Shown: positions 8,462-20,400 of the stretch, piece by piece
Numbering within the stretch: position 1 is the stretch's first letter
How the letters are laid out: every line of letters starts with the position of its first letter
DNA from: Conchocele bisecta
Lineage: Eukaryota; Mollusca; Bivalvia; Lucinida; Thyasiridae
Direction of reading: 5' to 3'
DNA: 64,000 bases
Assembly (NCBI GenBank): GCA_029237695.1
Contig: CM055266.1
Coordinates: 124,734,569-124,798,568 of the forward strand
The notes under the pieces: model-generated
The model's input: only the letters and a program-made list of their open reading frames with translations
Told to the model about the DNA's origin: nothing
The model's database searches: none
Program-made: the position numbers and the translations under genes

Positions 8462-11400
8462 GTGAGCATGAGCTTGGCAAGCTTTGAGTGGACTGTGACT
8501 GGAGAAATGGCGCTTATGGATTTTGCGACCAGTGTAGATCCAGATCAGCCTGTGCATCCGCACAGGCTGATCAGGATCTGCAATGTACGCCATTCCATGA
8601 ATAAAACGCCCGTCATGTATCTAATAAGCAACCAGAGCTCCAGATAAGCTGCGTATTTGCTTAAATACCCAATTAAAATTGCCAAAAACCCAATTGAAAT
8701 CAGAAGTAGTGAGTATCAAAAAGCAATACATATTTTGTGGTAACAATAAACAGACCACAAATATAGCATATTATTCTTATTTTCCATGAAAACACTTCAG
8801 TCGTCGTCGTCCGCGGCGTCCGCGGCGTCCGCGGCGTCCGCGGCGTCCGCGGCGTCCGCGGCGTCCGCGGCGTCCGCGGCGTCGTCCGGTTTTTAGTAAG
8901 GCAAATGCGTTAAAGTTATTGTTTTTTCACAATATCTCTTTAACCCCTTGCCAGACTTTCATAATATTTCACATCAATGTTTGTCTAGGGATGATGCTTC
9001 ATTACGAACACTCCCACATCCAAATTCTGAAGGTCAAGGTCATTTATTTACTTGTAATGTTCACCGGTTTTGTAACAGAAATGCGTTAAGTTATTGTTTT
9101 TCACAATATCTCTTTAACCCCTTGCCAGACTTTGATAATATTTCATATAAATCGTTGTCTAGGGATGATGCTTCATTACGCACACCCCCACATCCAAATT
9201 CTCAAGGTCAAGGTCATTTATATACTTGTAATGTTCACCGGTTTTGTAACAGAAATGCGTTAAAGTTATTGTTTTTTCACAATATCTCTAACCCCTTGCC
9301 AGACTTTGATAATATTTCACATCAATCTTTGTCTAGGGATGATGCTTCATTACGCACACTCCACATCCAAATTCTCAACGTCAAGGTCATTTATTTACTT
9401 TTAATGTTCACCGGTTTTGTAACAGAAATGCGTTAAAAGTTATTGTTTTTTTACAATATCTCTTTAACCCCTTGCCATACTTTGATAATATTTCACATCA
9501 ATCTTTGTCTAGTGATGATGCTTCATTACGCACACCCTCACATCCAAATTCTCAAGGTCATTTATTTACTTGTAATGTTCACGGTCAAATGCCTCGGCAG
9601 GCGCGATACCGCTTCCGTGGCGGAATTCTTGTTTGTTACCCAATTAAAATTTTGAAACACCCAATTGCTTCAGAAATAATGGAGTGACAATACTCAATTA
9701 CTAATTCCTTATCTGGAGCACTGTGCAACATTGATCATTATCATGCTGCATGAGTGTGCTATTTGCTAAAAAGCTACACTGGAGTAGTCACAAATGCCAA
9801 AGCCCCATTCCTCCAGTCACAGCCGCATATCAACATATGAATTCAGGCAGCTTTATCTGCAGCATATTTCACCAACATTGCAAAGTATACTTTACTAGCA
9901 AAGTATACTTTGAGGGAGTAATCATTTATTTTTCCTGAAATGCATTATTTCATATAGAACTAACAAATGCATATATTTAATGATTAAAAGTATGCAGAAT
10001 TATTATACTGAAGTTATTACATTATCACAGCCAAATTGGCTGTGATAATGTAATAAATTCAGTATAATAAAAATTAATAAATTTATCATAAAATTGAAAA
10101 TTTCTCCCTCAAAGTATACTTTGCTACTAAAGTATACTTTGCAATGTTGATGAAATGGGCTACTGGGACTGTGCTTGCCATTTACATGAACCATACCATA
10201 ATCATTCTAAATATTCAGACACAATTTATTCTGGGGAAACGCATATTTATACAGATCTCCAGATAAGTTTTGTGTCTAAAGAGTTTTATACCCCCAGATT
10301 TCAAATTCAATGCATATTTTACTTTTACAAATGTATTGTTGATTTTCATTCTTATTAAATAGGGAATAAATTGATAAAAAATATAACAAATTTAAAAATT
10401 CACTTTTTTGAGCTGTTTGCTTCTTGCTGCTCAACTTAGTAAATTTTCAACTTTAATACAGTATTTTCACTACGCAATTGTAAAATCAATGCGTATATTC
10501 ACTGAGCACTGTGGGTATTTTGTACTCCCACATTTGATAATCAATGCGTATTATGCTAAAATAAGTGTAAAATACGCTAATATTTACCTTATTTGGAGCT
10601 CTGTAAATACATGGTTACCCACAACAAAGAATGCCCCAGTATTTAGGGTTAGTTGATTGTACCGGCTTGTCACAATAACAATGTATTGGATACAATTTCA
10701 TAGGGGTTCTGAAAACAAATGTTGTCCGAATACTTGCGGTTATTACCGTAGTCAATGCAACTTGCCAGATATATTGTTTCTGATAGTTGTGTTTGGCAGT
10801 TATCACTGATCTCTTCGCTTTGTTTTGTGATTTTGGAGGGATGGCTCCATTGTCTAATGGTAGAGCATTGGACTTCAATACCGGAGGTTATGGGTTCAAT
10901 CCCCGCCTTAGGCGTGAACAAATACTTTCATAGTGCAGAGCTCCAGTTAAGGTGCGTAATTTGACCAACTTGGGGTGAAATTTTGTTATTTCTTCATCAA
11001 AAATGGCAAGTTGGGAGTGCTTTAGAATCGTCTCATTGAGACGATTCTAAAGCACTCCCAACTTGCCATTTTTGATGGAGAAATAAGAAATTTACTTCCA
11101 AATTACGCACCTTAACTGGAGCTCTGATAGTGTTTCCATCTCACTGGTCTTTTGGATGAGACTTGAAACCGATTCGCCATCTCTGTGTGACATTCGCTGT
11201 TGCTGGGATGTTATTAAGTTATAAGGGAAGTTACTCTTGATTTTCCAAGTTCAAGAACTCATTTGTGGCTGTGACTTCAGAAATGGGGTTTATGGGTTTT
11301 GCGACCAGTGTAGCTCCAGATCAGCCTGTGCAATCGCCACTGTGCAATCTACACTGTTCGCCATTCCATTAATGAAGCCCTTTCACTTTTATGTACCCCA

Positions 11401-14400
11401 ACAATTTTTATTTTGGCATATAGCTGATACCCTGTTCGCCTGTCTGTCCGAGATTTGTGTTAGTTTTCGGCTACATACTATCTCTGTTATCATGAGTCAG
11501 ATTCATGATTGGCTTGAAACGTCATATACTTATTTGTCATCATCCATATTTGCAGTCCATATACTATAGCCCACTATAGCTCATGGTCACGGTCAAATGA
11601 CAGAAGTTTCTGTTAAAAGTTTTTGTTTTTTTTGTGTTAAGTTTTTGAGGGGTACAAGTATCACAGATCTCGCGACATTGTCCTGTAATTTCAGTCACCT
11701 GACGGTTCAGAGAATGTTTGCGTCCCTGGCCCAGTGTGACCACAGCATTGAGAAGTCTTCACAGGTGTACAAGATGAACCTCGTAGAACAGGCAAACTAC
11801 GAAAGCTTGAATAAACAGATTGGTATGCATACAATTTGGCAGCTGTTTGTAATTATTTTAGCTCTTGATCCTCTTGCATTTTCACGTAAGAAGATGAGGA
11901 AAACAGAACAGGAATTTGGCCGATACCTATAGACCACATAATTCAGATACAACACAATGGATGCTGTAACCATTAAATAAGGGAGTTTAAAAAAGTAATG
12001 TTATTCCAGGGCTCCAGATAAGGAATTAGTATTGTCACTCCATCATTTCTGAAGCAATTGGGTATTTCAAAAGTTTAATTGTGTAAAATAGAATCACACT
12101 ACTATTTACACATCAGCAGACCGCACTTATTGAATAGTTTGCTTCTAAATGAAAACACATCTTGGTATTTCATTAGAATTGTCTCCAAGGAGACAATTCT
12201 AATGAAATACCAAGATGTGTTTTCATGGAAAAATAAGAAAATATGCTATATTTGTGGTCTGTTTATTGTTTTCTGTAGCATGATAAAGATACCACAAATT
12301 TTTCATTGCTTTTTGATACTCACTCAGGGCTGTACAAATTGATTTTTTAGCCACTTGTCCCGGACAAGTGACTTGACAAAAGTGACTTGCCCGGACTTGT
12401 CCCGGAAAATATAATTTTCAGGGCAAGTAATTTTGAAAAAGTGATATTTCTTATACGAAACTGTCCCAAAACAAAAACTATTATCATAGTTGTAATATAA
12501 TACAATTGAGCACTTGCACATATACATATTATATTAAATATCTATAATAATAAACATTGTATAGTACATATTTATTCTTGTGGTCTTTTGTCACTGTGCC
12601 ACCGCGGACATAACGTTGCGACAAGTGCATACTCAAAACACATTTATCGACAATAATAAAACATAAAAATCGTTTCCTAAAATATTGAGAATCGTCTCGC
12701 GTTTTCGCAATTGAAAAATTCGGATTAGTTTTGCTCATGCATCATGTGCATGTGCGGCGTGTTTGTAAAACGCGAGATTGAATATGATAGAATTTCGCGT
12801 TTTCGTCTCCAAAGCTCGAAAACGCGAGGTTGCCACATGTCCCTAATAGGACACGTAAACATTGTCTTAGGAGACGATTCTCATGTGCTGCAAAAACATT
12901 TTTACGTTTTTATTAAGAAATAGAACACATGTGGACAAACATCTATATATCTATAACAAAAACATAATTTAACAAAAAAATGATACTCTTCTTAGGAGAC
13001 GATTCTAATGTGCTGCCAATACACGTTTATTGAGCCAAAAAAAAACATATTTCGATACGTGTTATTGGTTAGGCTACTGCATCGCATCGTCGACCTATAC
13101 ACAAGATCGTGAAAACGAATTCTATTGTATTCATTCTCGCGTTTTCGCCTGGCGATCTCGCGTTCGTTTTCGAGACCGCGATGTCGCGTTTTCGCCTCGG
13201 CCTTTTCACAATGTCGCCTTCCGATTTTGGAAATACATTTGTTCAAGTCATTATGCAGGCCCGTAGCCTGGGGGGGGGGGGTCGGAGCGGTCGGACTGAC
13301 GACGCCCCCCCCCCCACCCCCCCCCCCCCCCCCCCCCCCCCCCCCACCCCCCCCCCCCCCCCCCCCCCCCCGCCTCGAGGTCCAATTTTTCACAGAGAAA
13401 AAAATTGGGTATGGAAGGTCACAGTTAGAAGCTCGCTGTTGCGGAGAATGCAGGAAATTGCATTTCACACCACCCACCCTATCCATTTCAAATTTTCTTT
13501 TGGGGGGGGGTGGGGGGGGGGGGGCATGCCGCCGGACCCCCTAGATACCTCAGGTCCCTTGGGCATTCGAAACGAACACCCCCCCCCCCCCCCCTTCAAA
13601 CAGGTCTGGCTACTGGGCCTGTATGTGTGCGTATAATACATGCGTGTTTGAAATTGAGTTTTGCACGTACATTCAATGTACGTAACGTACGTAGAATACA
13701 ATTCGAAACTAGCATGCTTTATATTGCATGTACGTACGTTAGAACGCAAATCCAACACGCATGCTGTCTACAACATTGCATGGGCAAATCGTATTTCCAA
13801 AAGCGGAAGGCGGGGAGATCGAGATCGCAAAAAACGCGAGTTGTAACAAAAACATAAATATGGGCCGTACCTACCCATCCCCAATTAGCACATTTGCGAC
13901 ATATCATTTTTGGTCTAGCTGCACACCTGATGGTGTTTACAATCATCAGTTGCTAATAACCAGTTTCACGTGCAAAGTGTGACTGACCTTTAGAATTATG
14001 TGGAAACAAACATACCAAAACCACGCTATGTAGTCGCTCACGTCATCGCATAGCCGATGAATTGATAATTATGCATTAGCTTGTGGAATTTCATATTTGT
14101 TTCATTTTTTTGATCACCAAGATTTGGCAGCACATGAGAATCGTTTCCTAAGACGATCAAAATATGTAATGTTAAAGAAATATCAATGTATTCGGGTTTT
14201 CTTTTCACATTTGTCCGATGTCTTAATCAAACATGTTTTGGCAACACATGAGAATTGTCTCCTTAAGACGATTCTAATATTTTTGTAAAAAGAATTGTCA
14301 CATTTGTTTGATTTCTTAGACCGTACAAACAATTGACAATTTCAGAAATCCACAACTTAATTTGTGTTTCTCGAGTCGGGTTTCATATGATGGCGAGGAA

Positions 14401-17400
14401 ATACGATCGATTACACACCGTGAAAATCTTGGAACGTAAATGTCAATTGTCACGTAGGCCATTTCAGTTTACCGCGCGTTACGTCAGCTGTTATTCTAAG
14501 TACGTATGGTCGCTCGTTAGGAGCATTTCTTTCCTTCGTTTATAAGGTATGGGTTGTGACCTATGGCTTAGAACACCCGACTTCCAATCTGGAGGTTGTG
14601 GGTTCAAACATCGCCTTGGGAATCAAACGTTTATATGCCGTGTAGAAACGATAATTTAAATTAAGAACCTTAAATTCCATTTCCACCACCCGTGAAGGAA
14701 CATACATTTATTTCTCTAAAGTTAGGTCTCTTGGCCTGTCGACGCAGTGAGACGAAAACGTTAACATACATAAAATAAATCAATAACCATCGATCGCCGC
14801 AGAATATTTTCCCTAATTCGCTAATTACTTTCAAATTCGATTAAATTAATATAATCAGGGTCGCTGTAGATTGCTATATCACTTCATTGCGATACACAGG
14901 TACTGTGTAACACAGTAGCTGCGAATCGCCAGGACGCCCGCAGCGTTATCGATCGATAAAAGTGGTCAGTTTTGGGATTAAGTTTATGACAGTCCGGTTC
15001 CAAAAAAACGGGCTTGTGGCGGGACGTTCTAACAGAAAATAGTGACTTGCCCGGGACTAAATTCCAGCATAGAGGCACTTGCCCGAGATTAAAACCGACT
15101 TGTCCCGGGCGTCGGGCGTGCCAATTTGTACAGCCCTGTCACTACTTCGGATTTCAATTGGGTTTTTGGCAATTTTAATTGGGTATTTACGCAAATACGC
15201 ACCTTATCTGGAGCTCTGTTATTCATCTTGTATCTTAGCACTTTCACATGTGTTAGTCCATCATTTTCCAAGTCTGTGTAGTTCTAATCATTATGAATAT
15301 GGGAGTATAAGTATTGTACCTGTACAGTTTTTCAGGCACTCGTGATCATGAAATCATTTGTCCACATACAATGTGTTCAACACGGTTGGAACTTGGCTGG
15401 AAAGAGAGCCAAAACCTGCGATAAAATATGAGCATACATCGGGCGTTTACATTTAAACATTCACTTATTTGAGCTGCAAAAAGCGAACACTGTTTTCAAC
15501 TTTATGACAGTATTTTCGCTACTCAATTTGAAAATCAATGCGTATTTTCACATTACTGTACGTATTTTGTACTCCCACTTTTGATAATCAATGCGTATTC
15601 AGCTAAAATAATTGCGTAAAATACGCCAATACGCATTATCTGGAGTTCTGGTAGTGTACATCTAGATATAAAATATCTTAACAAATTGGCAGAAAAATGC
15701 TTGATAATGCCCCAGAATGCAGGATTTTGTGTCTCCATTAAAAAACTTTCCATGGGGGCATGCACCCAGAACTCCTAGCGATCTCTCTTGCTCTGCTCTG
15801 TCAAAAATAGGCCTGCACATAAATTGATGCCTGGCTACGCGCATGTATATTACCGGTAAGGACATTTCACACAACTCGATGAACATGTGTGTCATATTCG
15901 TTGCAAACACATGAATATTCTCTACCTCTCCAGTGACGGCCACATTAGTTACAAACATTACTGTTTCTCCCCAGAACAAAAGATCAAGGAGGCGGAGGAG
16001 AAGATATGCGAGTGTAAGAACGAGCTTCAGCAGGCCAAGCGTGTCCGCAAACACCGGCAAGGTGAGTCACTACTCAACCCTTTAACCTTACCGACCATAG
16101 AACCCACAAACCATAAAGCCATGGGATAAGTTAACCCTTTCCACCCTGGAGACCATAAAGCTAAAATTTGCAAACACTGTAGATCCAGATGAGATCACAG
16201 GTGTTTGAACAGATGGTCAGTATGTTGGGGTCATATGGGTATTTTGGGTAGATTTGGGTGGATTTTGTTGGTTTTGGGTAAATTACATAGTTTTGTGGCA
16301 ACTACTAATGCTCGCTCATTACACACGACAGAAATCGTCAATTATCTACGCTGTCACTGTTTTCAATATTTGGCCAATAAAATTTCCAACATGCGCAGCT
16401 TTCAGACCGATTTTGTCATCAATTTTCAACCACAAACTCCAAATTCTGGTTCTATCGATTCAGGAGACATATATCAATCTGCTGATGCCGATAGAATACA
16501 TGAACTACATTTATCTGCTCCTACATAAGACATTAAAATCCATACAATTGCAAGATTTTCTGTCAAGCCCTAAAAGCGGAGATTACACGTGTGGCGCGCC
16601 ATTTGATTGGATAGCCATTTCCAGCGATGTGTCAAAATCCACTACGACACACCCCGTTTCTGTATCAGCCAATGAACCGCTGTAAAGTTGTAAACACAAT
16701 GTGTATTTCTCTGGGACCGGTTTTATTGGTTAAAAACGTTTGTGGGTAGTATCTCCGTTTCTCACCTTGTAGTAAATTACCGTACTTATATGCGTACTAA
16801 CTCGCGAGAGGTGACGTAAGTTGTATGTTGGTAACAATGCACCAAAACCACCAGATATACCGAAATAACCCATAAAACACCAAATATGAACCGTTATTCA
16901 AGAACCTGTTGATGAGATGGCTCGTAACAAGTCGTCTCATCTGCATCTGCAATATTTTTGATGATTTTCAAAATCTTGAAACAACACCCCTATTACCATT
17001 AATGGAGTAGCGATAATAATGGAACAATCAGTGACAGATATTTAGGGGTGAAAGGGTCGACATTACCTTTTCAACCCTACATACCATAAAACGTACATTT
17101 GCAAACACTGTAGATCCAGATGAGACTGCTGAAATTATTTTAGCTGAATACGCATTGATTATCAAAAATGGGAGTACAAAATATGCACAGCAATGTGAAA
17201 ATACGCATTGATTTTCAAATTGAGTAGCGAAAATACTGTCCTAAGGTTGAAATTTCACTTAGTTGAGCTGCAAAAAGCAAAGTGTTTGTTTTTTGCAGCT
17301 CAAATAAGTGGAATGTTTAAATTTGTTATATTTTGTTTATCATTTGTTCCCTATTTAGTATTAATGAAGAAAATCAATAATCCATTTGTAAAAGTAAAAT

Positions 17401-20400
17401 ACGCAATGATTTTGAAATCAGTGGGTATAGTACGCTTTAGACACAAAGCTTATCTGGAGCGCTGGGATGTGAAACATCAATCAATCATTCAATCAATCAC
17501 AACCCGACCATTGATAATCCTTACAGAGTATGATTCCCTGGCCAAGGTCATCCAGCAGCAGCCAGACAGACAGGACACAAGCAAGTAAGTGGTTTAGTCG
17601 CTATGTGGGTTCAGAGCTCCAGTTAAGGTCGTAATTTGACAAACTTGGGGTGAAATTTTGTTATTTCTTCATCAAAAATGGCAAGTTGGGAGTCCTTTAG
17701 AATCGTCTCATTGAGACGATTCTAAAGCACTCTCAACTTGCCATTTTTGATGGAGAAATAAGAAATGTAACTCCAAATTACGCACCTTAACTGAAGCTCT
17801 GGGGTTAGTGGTCAATTGTGGCTGTGACCGGAGAAATGGGGCTTATGAGTTTTGCGACCAGTATAGATCCAGTCAGCGCATGCATCCGCACAGTCTGATC
17901 GGGACCTACTGTGTTTGCCAGAAGTGTGCTACTCATATTTGATCAGGAGCTACGCTGGTTACAAATCTTATAAGCCCCATTTCTCCAGTCACAGCCAAAT
18001 ATAATACAATACAAAACATGTTCATTTTCATTATTAATTACAAAAGTGTAATTGTATCCCCCGGACTCCGTCGGGAGATACTATGGATTTGACAGCGCGC
18101 CGCGTCCGCGTCCGCCGCAGACACTTCTTGTCCGGAGCATAACTCGAACACCCTTTGGAATATTTTCATGAAACTTCACATATGCATAGACCACGACCCG
18201 AAGGTGTGTCGCGCACAAGAATGACAACTCTTGCATAGCTAATTTTTTAGTTATCTCCCTTTTTTGTTTCTCGCACTGATTTCATGTCTGGAGCATAACT
18301 CCACCACCCTTTGGAATATTTTCATGAAACTTCACACATGCATAGACCACGACCCGAAGGTGTGTCGCGCACAAGAATGACAACTTGCATAGCTAATTTT
18401 TGAGTTATCTCCCTTTTTTGTTTCGCGCACTGATTGACCATAACTCGACCACCCTTTGGAATATTTTTATGAAACTTCACACATGCATAGACCACGACCC
18501 GAAGGTTGTGTCGCGCACAAAGAATGACAACTCTTGCATAGCTAATTTTGAGTTATCTCCCTTTTTTGTTTTCGCGCACTGTTTCTGTCCTGAGCATAAC
18601 TCGACCACCCTTTGGAATATTTTTCATGAAACTTCACACATCACGACCCGGAGGTGTGTCGCGCACAAGAATGACAACTCTTGCGTAGCTAATTTTGTAG
18701 TTATCTCCCTTTTTTGTTTTGCGCACTCTACAAACTGGACAATAATGCATGAAGACCCGTTTTCTTGTGTGCTCTGTACACCTTACCTGTAGAGAGAACA
18801 ATAGAGACTGGAGAACCATGTGCTAGCATGGGCTTGCATGTGCAAATGTCCAGTGCTTGACCACTGCTGACCACAGGTAATTTATACAGGTAAATTACTA
18901 CATTGGGTACAGTGTTGAAAATATTGTGGCATTATGTGGACCTGTGCAGATATATGTAGATAAATATAGGACTATAAAAACAAATCTGGGCTCCAGTAGC
19001 AAGCAGTATTATTATTTTTTTTTAAACTTTTTTTTTCCATTTTTTTTTTCTTCATTTTTTTTTCCTATTTTTTTTTTTTCTTTTTTTTTTTTATTTTTTT
19101 TTTTTATTTTTTTTTCAAATTATTTTTCAATTTTTGTCTAGTAGCATAAGGGCGTAAGTGCTATATACAGACTATTCACCTGTGCATGTGCTAGCATGTG
19201 CAACTGACCACTGACCACTTACAGGTAATTTATACAGGTAAATGATTATATTACATTTCCGTAAACTGTGTTGAAAATATTGTGGCAATATGTGGACCTG
19301 TATTTATCCCGTCAACACAGTGAGTATGTGCCGTGAAACATTTTTGATATCCAGTCAATATCATTTTTGCATTTTACAGCCATTTGTAGGTGTTGACGGG
19401 ATAAATAGAATAGTAGGTTAGTGCCGTGAATGGGAAAAAATATCTGGCGCGGCACGGAAACGGGATGTGCTCGGCAGAGCCTCGCCCATCCCGTTTCCTG
19501 AGCCTTGCCAGATATTTTTTCCCATTCACGGCACTGACCTACTATTCTCTATGGACTATTAAAAAACATTCTGGGCTCCAGTAAGGAGCATTATTATTTC
19601 CGTAAACTGTGTTGAAAATATTGTGGCATTATGTGGACCTGTGCAGATATATGTAGATAAACATAGGACTATTAAAAAAAATTATGGGCTCCAGTAGCAA
19701 GCATTATTATTTTTAATTTTTAAAAAAAAAAAAATCATTTTTTTTTTCAAATTCTTTTTCAATTTTTGTCTAGTAGCATAAGGTCGTAAGTGCTATATAC
19801 AGACTATTATCATATAATAAAACAATTATTGACTAGTGAGCCATAGAATATAATCTGATATTTCTATGGCTCACTAGTCAATAATTTATACATAGATAGT
19901 AGGTTAGTGCCGTGAATGGGAAAAAATATCTGGCGCGGCACGGAAAACGGGATGTGCTCGGCAGAGCCTCGCCCATCCCGTTTCCTGAGCCTTGCCAGAT
20001 ATTTTTTCCCATTCACGGCACTGACCTACTATTCTCTATGGACTATTAAAAAACATTCTGGGCTCCAGTAAGGAGCATTATTATTTCCGTAAACTGTGTT
20101 GAAAATATTGTGGCATTATGTGGACCTGTGCAGATATATGTAGATAAACATAGGACTATTAAAAAAAATTATGGGCTCCAGTAGCAAGCATTATTATTTT
20201 TAATTTTTAAAAAAAAAAAAATCATTTTTTTTTTTCAATTTTTTTTTTAAATTCTTTTTCAATTTTTGTCTAGTAGCATAAGGTCGTAAGTGCTATATAC
20301 AGACTATTATCATATAATAAAACAATTATTGACTAGTGAGCCATAGAATATAATCTGATATTCTATGGCTCACTAGTCAATAATTATACCCACTTTTTTT

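Larger units (their letters stand above)
8796..9631 (+). mobile_element. HINE inside element C, 3' end CTTG
   Basis: The 3' end has hairpin TTCCG-TGG-CGGAA (9613-9625) followed by TT and CTTG at 9628-9631, then host T. The interior is a GC-rich 9-bp minisatellite and four ~174-bp tandem units, the layout of Helentron-associated elements. The 5' border is inferred from element C copy 2. Confidence 0.65.
8633..9723. mobile_element. Element C copy 1, carrying a HINE
   Basis: Left end CAGAGCTCCAGATAAGCTGC, right end CCTTATCTGGAGCACTG. Flanked by AGCAAC (8627-8632) and TGCAAC (9724-9729), a 5-6-bp target duplication with one mismatch. Comparison with copy 2 (12007-15218) shows C sequence up to about 8795 and again from 9632, with a HINE replacing the middle. 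Confidence 0.85.
8488..9832 (+). mobile_element. MITE family A copy split by element C
   Basis: Left part 8488-8632 stops in the family-A motif TAATAAGCAAC, and the right part 9724-9832 resumes GATCATTATCATGCTGCATG. Element C (8633-9723) lies between, flanked by AGCAAC and TGCAAC. Element A is therefore older than C. Confidence 0.85.
12325..15138. mobile_element. Element D (CAGGGCTGTACA termini), 5-bp target duplication
   Basis: Left end CAGGGCTGTACAAATTG and right end CAATTTGTACAGCCCTG are perfect inverted repeats. Subterminal CTTGTCCCGGACAAG and TTGTCCCGGGCG motifs extend the symmetry. TCACT at 12320-12324 is duplicated at 15139-15143, and the empty site is readable in element C copy 1. 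The interior carries direct and inverted copies of GACGATTCTAATGTGCTGC but no transposase. Termini look hAT-like, yet hAT normally makes 8-bp duplications, so superfamily is open. Confidence 0.85.
12007..15218. mobile_element. Element C copy 2, carrying element D
   Basis: Termini CAGGGCTCCAGATAAGG and CCTTATCTGGAGCTCTG. TTATTC at 12001-12006 is repeated at 15219-15224 as a 6-bp target duplication. A palindromic interior at 12150-12230 is centred on GAATTGTCTCCAAGGAGAC. Without D the element would be about 400 bp. Confidence 0.9.

Noticed and set aside
8948..9436. 162-codon + strand frame
   Set aside because: Its translation repeats with the 174-bp tandem unit; it is a satellite shadow.
10842..10912. 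Possible tRNA gene
   Set aside because: Box A/B-like motifs are present, but the same head with the same 3' body recurs at 25003, 26244 and 27446, so it is a SINE; a full cloverleaf was not evident.
13109..13636. Long open frames with poly-Pro or poly-Gly on both strands
   Set aside because: They are created by G/C homopolymers inside a nested element; no start context, splice structure or family.
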